Assembly (NCBI RefSeq): GCF_020829595.1
Contig: NZ_JAIVFW010000067.1
Location: 1-38,173 of the forward strand
Length of the DNA stretch: 38,173 bases
Reading direction: 5' to 3'
From: Nostoc sp. CHAB 5844
Lineage (GTDB): Bacteria; Cyanobacteriota; Cyanobacteriia; Cyanobacteriales; Nostocaceae
Shown here: positions 32,849-38,173 of the stretch, in pieces
Position numbering within the stretch: position 1 is the first letter of the stretch
Layout of the letters: every line of letters begins with the position of its first letter
The notes under the pieces: model-generated
Told to the model about the DNA's origin: nothing
What the model saw: only the letters and a program-made list of their open reading frames with translations
Database searches by the model: none
Position numbers and translations under genes: made by a program

Positions 32849-32940
32849 TAATTGCGATCGCTCATTTGCTGGCATAGCTGGTTGATAATTGGGCGATCGC
32901 TCTATAATTTAAATTCATGTTTTGCATTAACTTACTAGCA

Positions 32941-33021
32941 TCAATATTCTGGATTTTCAAATATTAATTTGAGATTTCGTCTACCACTAACAACTCTAAC
33001 AATTTCAATATTATCATTCAT
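32941..33021 (-). pseudogene. C-terminal remnant of a ParE/RelE-type toxin
   Basis: A 26-codon frame reads MNDNIEIVRVVSGRRNLKLIFENPEY. The IEIVRVVSGRRxLKxxF stretch is the usual last beta strand and tail of ParE-type toxins. The rest of the toxin is absent, with an in-frame stop just upstream. It lies 13 bp behind the antitoxin-like gene at 33034, as expected for a parDE operon after a deletion. Confidence 0.5.
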
Positions 33022-33033
33022 AATTTTTCATTT

Positions 33034-33282
33034 CTATGACTCTTTAATCTCTTGTAAATCTGTTAACAATTGATTAACAAAAGTATCACCGTCAATTCCT
33101 TCACTATGCTCTAATGATGCTATACCTTCATCCACAAGTATGCGGATTTCGTCAACCCATGCTTGATATGAAAGAGTCTCTTGTACAAAACGATTTGGTT
33201 TTGCTTTCTGGGCATCGAATTTATACTCAGCTAAAAGCTCGTCATCAGAATTTTGTGACTTTTCAAAAGGTGTTTTGCTCAT
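33034..33282 (-). CDS. small antitoxin-like protein
   Basis: The 82-residue protein begins with a charged segment DDELLAEYKFDAQKAKPNRFV, a pattern that recurs at the end of small cyanobacterial antitoxin-like proteins. It then continues YQAWVDEIRILVDEGIASLEHSEGIDGDTFVNQLLTDL, which resembles the C-terminal half of ParD antitoxins. The join suggests a fusion of two antitoxin pieces. The toxin that should follow survives only as a fragment. It may be a solitary antitoxin, a regulator or a decaying gene. Confidence 0.55.
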   Translation of the reverse strand: MSKTPFEKSQNSDDELLAEYKFDAQKAKPNRFVQETLSYQAWVDEIRILVDEGIASLEHSEGIDGDTFVNQLLTDLQEIKES

Positions 33283-33354
33283 AATCTGTTATTTGGTTTA
33301 TACTGATACTGAAGCCATTTCAGGAATTTATTAGTGTACTACTAAATAGTAACT

Positions 33355-34929
33355 TCAACTACCAAACGGATTTTGTCTCGCCCACTTCATCACAGCTTTT
33401 TCTAGAGGATCAAGTCGCGGCTCAACAGAACGATACCAATGTTTTCGAGCATCGGGAGACATACAACTAGCTCCTGCAAGCAAGGCTCTACGCGGCCAAT
33501 GAGATTCGTTAAAAAGACTTCGCCATTGCGATTGAAACCAATGACGCTCTGAAGCTCGACCCATTGCAAGGATCAACTGTCGTCTGCTTAACATATCTCT
33601 AGCCGAAATGAGTAACCTATAAAATTGACTTTTGTTACCCCATTCTGTCGAGCGAGTGAATAGATCAAGCGCCCACATTCTATGGTAATCAAGTTCACTG
33701 ATTATCGAATCTTCAAGTAAGTTAATTAGCTTTGTACCTATATCTTGACGCTGTTCATTAGATAGATTACGCAGGTTGTTGAGGTACTGAATAATATCAG
33801 GGAATACTGGGTGAAGAACATCTAACTTATTTAATACATCGTTTAATAAGGCTGAATCACCAAGTTGTCCCATTCGCCGTAGGATAAAACGAAGAATTCC
33901 TAAGTCTGGCTCGCCGTCCGTATAAATTTCTTTACGGAAAAGCACAACAAGGTTTAATGAATCGACAAGTTTTTTTTGTTCTGGCTTCAAATCTTTATAA
34001 TCAATGCGCTCATAACGGCTTCCAAGCCCCAAAGCTGAAACGAGCCGATCAAATAGAGCTTCTAGTGAATGAATTTCACGATCTTCAGGTGAAGCTAAAT
34101 AGCGTTTTTTAAATGTTTCCTTACTTAATATGTTAGTCTTTTGTGGTTGCAGTGTAAGTCCATGATTACGAAACAAAACATCAGCTAAAAATGCTAGGTG
34201 TCGATAAGCTTCTGCATAATCTTTTGCGAAAATACGGTAATCATCATTGAACCGAATGAAGCGGACACTATTTGCTAACAAAGCTTCATCCACGTCTGCG
34301 AGAGTAATCTCAGCCAGTAAACGTGAGGGAGCATTGCCAACTGGAATCCCGAAAGTTTCAGTTCCATTCCAACCCGCTAAAAGTTGCATGATTGCTTTTA
34401 CGTGAGACTGATTTTTAGTAGAACTTTGTAAAGCATTTTCTAGCCTATGATGATAAATACGTGAGTAAAAATCAGCAATATCAGTTACAACAATGAACTC
34501 TACTTGTTCATCTTGTAGCAATAGTTGAGTTTGATTTTGAAAATTGCTATAACCCAAACTTGGATCAAAAATTTGTCCATCTGATGTAGCTTTAAAACGA
34601 TATGAAAACACTAAATTATGATTTGCAGGGATTCGACTATTTTCAATATCAGGAGCAATTTCTTTAACAGTAGCAGCGAATACGAGAAAATCAAGTGGAT
34701 CAAGTTGTGTTATTACTCTAAAACCATACTTAGCTTTTGGTGAAAGTAAAGTACGATGAGGACGTACTTGCCAATCCAGAATATTTTGTGACTCAAGCCA
34801 AGAGCGTAAATTTTGCCAATCATGTTGAATAGCTTTATACTCAAAAGGAAGTGGAAATACATCCGTATCTCTATACTTTAGAGCGTGTGTTAAAGACCAA
34901 TTGAGACTATTTTGTTTAAGAGTCAACAT
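33355..34929 (-). CDS. defence-type reverse transcriptase (unknown-group/Abi-like)
   Basis: The 524-residue protein has a reverse transcriptase domain with a divergent N-terminus (NHNLVFSYRFKA, 103-114). Motif A is EFIVVTDIADFYSRIYHHRL with D150 and D153. The motif B-like stretch FGIPVGNAPSRLLAEITLADVD runs from about 193 to 214. Motif C is RFIRFNDDYRIF, where FNDD (227-230) replaces YxDD, followed by LTLQPQKTNIL. There is no maturase/HNH domain as in group II introns and no retron RNA space upstream, since miaB begins 45 bp away. From about residue 285 to the end it is a long helical region, as in Abi/DRT proteins whose helical repeats make the RT an antiphage enzyme. The exact UG class is not decided here. 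It is on the same strand as miaB and may be read through from it. Confidence 0.8.
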   Translation of the reverse strand: MLTLKQNSLNWSLTHALKYRDTDVFPLPFEYKAIQHDWQNLRSWLESQNILDWQVRPHRTLLSPKAKYGFRVITQLDPLDFLVFAATVKEIAPDIENSRIPANHNLVFSYRFKATSDGQIFDPSLGYSNFQNQTQLLLQDEQVEFIVVTDIADFYSRIYHHRLENALQSSTKNQSHVKAIMQLLAGWNGTETFGIPVGNAPSRLLAEITLADVDEALLANSVRFIRFNDDYRIFAKDYAEAYRHLAFLADVLFRNHGLTLQPQKTNILSKETFKKRYLASPEDREIHSLEALFDRLVSALGLGSRYERIDYKDLKPEQKKLVDSLNLVVLFRKEIYTDGEPDLGILRFILRRMGQLGDSALLNDVLNKLDVLHPVFPDIIQYLNNLRNLSNEQRQDIGTKLINLLEDSIISELDYHRMWALDLFTRSTEWGNKSQFYRLLISARDMLSRRQLILAMGRASERHWFQSQWRSLFNESHWPRRALLAGASCMSPDARKHWYRSVEPRLDPLEKAVMKWARQNPFGS

Positions 34930-34974
34930 ACCTGTTAAATGTCAGAGTTGATAAATATTTACTTAATCTAAGCA

Positions 34975-36339
34975 TTAAACAGGTAAAGCTTGGCGCACTT
35001 CTATTGGTTCGCCAGTCAAGCTAAAAGCACGAACTTCGGTGATTTTTACCTTCATCAATTGCCCTTTTAACTCGTTAATATCACCAGTAAAAAATGTCAG
35101 ACGATTTCCTCGTGTGCGTCCCATGACTTGGGTTTTATCTTTGGGATTTTGGTCTTCTACTAATACTTCTTCAATGCGACCAAAATAACGCTGTGATCGC
35201 TCGGCTGCTTTAATCGCCACTAAATGATTTAATCTTTGTAGGCGATCGCTTTTTACTTCTTCACTCAGTTGATTTGTCCACAATGCAGCGGGTGTTCCTG
35301 GACGCGGAGAATAAGCCGCTGTATTCAATTGGTCAAAACCAATATCATCAACCAGTTTCAAGGTATTCTCAAACTGTGCTTCTGTCTCGCCAGGGAAGCC
35401 GACAATGGCATCAGCACTGATTGACGCATCCGGCATATACTTGCGAATCGTATCAATAATCCGGCGGTATTTTTCGTGAGTGTAACCCCGTGACATCGCT
35501 TTTAATACAGCGTTATCTCCAGATTGAAAAGGAATGTGGAAGTGTTCGCACACCTTGGGCAATTCTGCACAAGCTTTAATTAATCTTTCCGTGAAATAAC
35601 GGGGGTGGCTAGTAGCAAATCTTAACCTCTCCACTCCTGGTACATCATGCACGTAATAGAGCAAATCTGTGAAGGTGTGCAGATGTCGTCCTTCTGGTGT
35701 CACGCCAGGTAAATCTCTACCGTAAGCGTCAATATTTTGACCAAGTAAAGTTACTTCCTTGTAACCTTGTCGTCCGAGTTCTGCCATTTCCGCGCGAATG
35801 GCTTCTCGTGTGCGGGATTGTTCTACACCACGCACATTAGGAACTACGCAGTAAGTACAGCGTTCATTACAGCCATAAATTACATTCACCCAAGCAGTAA
35901 CTTTACTATCCCGTCGCGGTTGGGTGATGTCTTCCATAATGTGGACTGGTTCGGTGGCGACAACTTGGTTGCCTTCAAACACTGATTCCAGCAAATCTTT
36001 GAGACGGTTAGCGTGTTGTGGCCCCATGACCAAATCTAATTCTGGGACTCGTCGCAGTAGTGCTTCGCCTTCTTGTTGAGCGACACAACCAGCCACCACC
36101 AAAGTTAAATCTGGCTGTTCGTGTTTGCGCTTGGCTTGTCTGCCAAGGTAAGAGTATACCTTCTGCTCGGCATTGTCCCGAATTGTGCAGGTATTGTAGA
36201 GAATTACATCTGCATTATTTGGATCTTCGGAAAACTCAAAGCCCATGTCTTCTAAAATGCCAGCCATGCGCTCTGAGTCGGCTTTATTCATTTGGCAACC
36301 GAAGGTAGTAATGTGATAGCGGCGTTTAGAAGTGGTCAT
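34975..36339 (-). CDS. miaB: tRNA-2-methylthio-N6-dimethylallyladenosine synthase
   Basis: MiaB is a radical-SAM enzyme that adds a methylthio group to i6A37 of tRNAs reading UNN codons. The 454 residues have all three parts. The UPF0004 domain has [16 protein letters not shown] and [12 protein letters not shown]. The radical-SAM core has the [11 protein letters not shown] cluster. The C-terminal TRAM domain (from about 385: [18 protein letters not shown]) completes it. Length is normal for the family. An RT gene follows 45 bp behind on the same strand. Confidence 0.95.
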   Translation of the reverse strand: MTTSKRRYHITTFGCQMNKADSERMAGILEDMGFEFSEDPNNADVILYNTCTIRDNAEQKVYSYLGRQAKRKHEQPDLTLVVAGCVAQQEGEALLRRVPELDLVMGPQHANRLKDLLESVFEGNQVVATEPVHIMEDITQPRRDSKVTAWVNVIYGCNERCTYCVVPNVRGVEQSRTREAIRAEMAELGRQGYKEVTLLGQNIDAYGRDLPGVTPEGRHLHTFTDLLYYVHDVPGVERLRFATSHPRYFTERLIKACAELPKVCEHFHIPFQSGDNAVLKAMSRGYTHEKYRRIIDTIRKYMPDASISADAIVGFPGETEAQFENTLKLVDDIGFDQLNTAAYSPRPGTPAALWTNQLSEEVKSDRLQRLNHLVAIKAAERSQRYFGRIEEVLVEDQNPKDKTQVMGRTRGNRLTFFTGDINELKGQLMKVKITEVRAFSLTGEPIEVRQALPV

Positions 36340-36420
36340 GGGGAATTATGCTTAATCAGCGTGATATGAAATATGCTTTGTTTCTATTCACTCTAATAAG
36401 TGTAGCGAAAATTTAAAAGC

Positions 36421-36446
36421 CCCCAAGCTGTTAAATTGCTTAGGGG
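36421..36446 (-). terminator. hairpin after the IS110-type transposase
   Basis: CCCCAAGC (36421-36428) pairs with GCTTAGGGG (36438-36446) with one bulged base. On the minus strand the stem is followed by CTTTTAAATTTT. It lies 22 bp beyond the transposase stop, so it is placed to end that transcript, and it may lie near the right end of the element. Confidence 0.55.
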
Positions 36447-36467
36447 TAAATTTTAATTAAAACATCA

Positions 36468-37859
36468 CTAGTTAGATTTTTTTGCGATCGCGTCAACAAG
36501 CCCCTTGAAAAGTAGATTAGCTACCTTAGCCATTAACTTACCTTGCAGGTGTTTGCCATTGAGTAATTGCCGTCCAGACTCATCAGTAAAGTCTTTGAGT
36601 TTGCTGCGGTACTCAAGCATGATAGAGGCAATGTGACTGTCTGGTAATCGTTCTGTCTCAATTTGGCACAGAACATATTGCCAAAACGACATTCTGCACA
36701 GTGCCGAACCACTTGTCACTTCAATCAACTCATCACCTGACTGCTCAAGTGTAGTTCCCATACCAAGGCGCATTTTGAACGTGTCGCGTGAGCGATTACG
36801 TTTAACTCGCTTCACATCTCCTGGCAGTCGCTTCACGACAGTTTGACCATCCCGCCGCTGTTTTTCTACCCGTTTGACTTCTCTAACTTCATACTCAATC
36901 AGCGGTTTACCATTGCTCAAGAATGCTTCAAACGGGTAAATCCTACTTAGCAACCGGGCGCGAACTCGTAAACCAAACCCAAACTGATCAAAGATTTGGT
37001 TATAAACATTGAAACACTCATCAGCTAGTAGCTGTTTAATAGCAGTTTCAATACGCTGTTCAGTCAACTCAATATCACACAGCCAATCGGCGTGTTCTCT
37101 TAAAATTGGGTCAATGGTAATACCGTAATGGTTGGCAGCCGAGGCTTGATATTTTGCTGTTAGTGCCTTCCATGCTTGTGGCGATACTTCCAGTTGTCTT
37201 TGGGCAAGCCAGCCCCAAAGAGGCGGGACATTTCCCAATTTGGTGCTTTTAGATTTAACATGAGCAACTTCTGGAAACTGCCAAGCCAACAATTGACGGG
37301 CATAATTAACAATTGGTGACTGAACGCGGTTGAGGTGTTCTAACTGCTGACACAGTTCCCTTAACTGGTTAATTGGTTCCGGGCGATGTAGGAGAAAATA
37401 TCTAAGATTTAATTCTCCATCTTCTGTGTGATGTTCTACGTCGAGCGGGTAAGCGGCCATAGCGAGTGCATCAGCAGCATCAGATTTGTTTGGTAAATTC
37501 TTCCCCCCACGATATCGGCGTAGTTCTATGTGACCAACCCACAAAATTTTGATACTTAAACTTTCAATTATTCTCGCCCAAAGACGTGAATAATGATTAC
37601 CTGTAGGTTCCAAGATTACCAAATCAGGTTTACATTCTTGAAGAAAATTAGCAAAATCAAAAGCTGATTTTTGCTTCTTTTTAACATCAGGATTACTGTA
37701 AAAAACTGGATATAAACTTGATGATTTATTTCTAGTTTTTTCCCAGTATGCCTTTAGTCCGCCTTTAGGGTATGATGATAAAACATGAACTGTGACCGAT
37801 GCTTTAGAAACATCAATACCCAAAGTTTTTAATTCAATTGTCATGGTTCTGTAAGCCAA
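36468..37859 (-). CDS. IS110-type DEDD transposase with an internal basic insertion
   Basis: The 463-residue recombinase has the RuvC-like DEDD site of the IS110 family: LGIDVSKAS (D16), VILEPTGNHY (E84) and NKSDAADALA (D127, D130, the DxxD pair). The C-terminal Transposase_20 region is recognisable in FDQFGFGLRVRARLLSRIYPFEAFLSNGKP. It resumes with RLGMGTTLEQSGDELIEV, where S374 of QSG is a candidate for the conserved catalytic serine. Between these parts, residues about 325-360 are an extra Lys/Arg-rich stretch (EVREVKRVEKQRRDGQTVVK and on), which typical IS110 proteins lack. Two starts are possible, M1 or M6 (MTIELKTLGIDVSK). The 300 bp upstream form a structured region that could be its bridge RNA. 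Confidence 0.82.
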   Translation of the reverse strand: MAYRTMTIELKTLGIDVSKASVTVHVLSSYPKGGLKAYWEKTRNKSSSLYPVFYSNPDVKKKQKSAFDFANFLQECKPDLVILEPTGNHYSRLWARIIESLSIKILWVGHIELRRYRGGKNLPNKSDAADALAMAAYPLDVEHHTEDGELNLRYFLLHRPEPINQLRELCQQLEHLNRVQSPIVNYARQLLAWQFPEVAHVKSKSTKLGNVPPLWGWLAQRQLEVSPQAWKALTAKYQASAANHYGITIDPILREHADWLCDIELTEQRIETAIKQLLADECFNVYNQIFDQFGFGLRVRARLLSRIYPFEAFLSNGKPLIEYEVREVKRVEKQRRDGQTVVKRLPGDVKRVKRNRSRDTFKMRLGMGTTLEQSGDELIEVTSGSALCRMSFWQYVLCQIETERLPDSHIASIMLEYRSKLKDFTDESGRQLLNGKHLQGKLMAKVANLLFKGLVDAIAKKSN

Positions 37860-37877
37860 TAAGGTTTAGTTAGTTGT

Positions 37878-38125
37878 TAAACGAAAACCCAGTACAAAAG
37901 CGCACGAATCACCCTAACGCCCCACATCCAAGGCATTGGCAGGGGCGCGATTCACTCCTAAACGAACTGGGAACCTATTACAACGCTTGAATAGAAAAAC
38001 GCCTCACTATTAGGAGCGCAATTCTATTACAACGCCGCACTCCCGTTGTGTAATGGTGCGAATTGATGTGGACTCAACCCGCGACGCTGGCAGTAGTGCC
38101 AGCGTTTCGGCTACTGAGTCAAGGT
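37878..38125 (-). ncRNA. candidate bridge RNA / structured left end of the IS110-type element
   Basis: Three consecutive nested stem-loops can be drawn by eye. I: CCCAGT 37888-37893 with 37966-37971; GAATC 37906-37910 with 37949-37953; CGCCCC 37918-37923 with 37942-37947; CCAA 37928-37931 with 37936-37939. II: CAATTC 38019-38024 with 38060-38065, enclosing ATTACAACG 38026-38034 with CGTTGTGTAAT 38044-38054. III: GACTCA 38071-38076 with 38115-38120, enclosing ACGCTGGCA 38084-38092 with 38097-38105 (4-nt loop). CTATTACAACGC is repeated directly at 37975 and 38024. No coding frame fills this gap. In IS110-group elements a bridge RNA is encoded in the non-coding end before the recombinase. The strand is inferred from that rule. 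Confidence 0.55.
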
Positions 38126-38173
38126 AGCCATCATCAGGCGGTTTCTTCGTCCTCGTTCACATCTAGAAAATTC

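Noticed and set aside
34930-34974. Possible retron non-coding RNA upstream of the reverse transcriptase
   Set aside because: Only 45 bp separate it from miaB, too little for an msr-msd, and no inverted repeat is present.
1-38173. CRISPR arrays, tRNA or rRNA genes
   Set aside because: No regularly spaced 25-40 bp repeats and no cloverleaf or rRNA signatures were seen when reading both strands; the only short tandem arrays are heptanucleotide repeats.

Overview
The window looks like chromosome of a filamentous, probably heterocyst-forming cyanobacterium (Nostocales). The sequence shows many copies of the palindrome GCGATCGC (HIP1), heptanucleotide tandem repeats of the STRR type, an xisH-xisI pair, numerous MITE-like hairpins, and cyanobacterial family members such as Uma2, DUF4058, an NB-ARC/TPR protein and a CHASE2 remnant. 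No rRNA, tRNA or CRISPR array was seen. The species cannot be named from the sequence alone.

Layout. 1-90 is the tail of an IS5-like transposase. 160-5012 (minus) holds a bestrophin-like channel, a peptidoglycan-binding/L,D-transpeptidase-like protein and a large STAND (NB-ARC + TPR) protein. 5190-8096 (plus) holds a Uma2 nuclease-like gene, a ferritin-like diiron protein and uppS. 8440-13013 (minus) is a compact NAD operon, pncB-nadD-nrtR-nadE, with its likely regulator inside and a spaced palindrome in front of pncB as candidate operator. A 50-codon gene with its own Shine-Dalgarno and terminator follows (13420). Then come a zinc alcohol dehydrogenase, a broken dienelactone hydrolase, a Na/Pi cotransporter behind a perfect 28-bp palindrome, and a repeat-rich gap. 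17247-23952 holds an M3 oligopeptidase, an ArsC/Spx-like protein, a MAPEG protein, xisH-xisI, a 126-bp MITE and a GH31 alpha-glucosidase. 24197-28016 holds a CHASE2 fragment, a cyclic-nucleotide-binding protein, DUF4058, nested repeats and a higB-higA-type module whose antitoxin carries a metallopeptidase domain. cobB/cbiA follows, with an STRR array translated in frame. Then come a PD-(D/E)XK protein, an AraC regulator divergent from a cupin-DUF4386 operon, a decayed toxin-antitoxin pair, a defence-type reverse transcriptase, miaB, and an IS110-type transposase.

The most interesting parts are: (1) the 314-bp stretch upstream of the IS110-type transposase, which folds on paper into three consecutive nested stem-loops and is a candidate bridge RNA for an unusual transposase carrying a basic insertion; (2) the lone reverse transcriptase at 33355-34929, with RT motifs A-C followed by a long helical C-terminal region, resembling the unknown-group/abortive-infection RTs; (3) the self-contained NrtR-NAD circuit; (4) repeats that have entered coding sequence (STRR in cobB, a dispersed repeat forming the end of pncB); and (5) several long perfect palindromes directly in front of genes.
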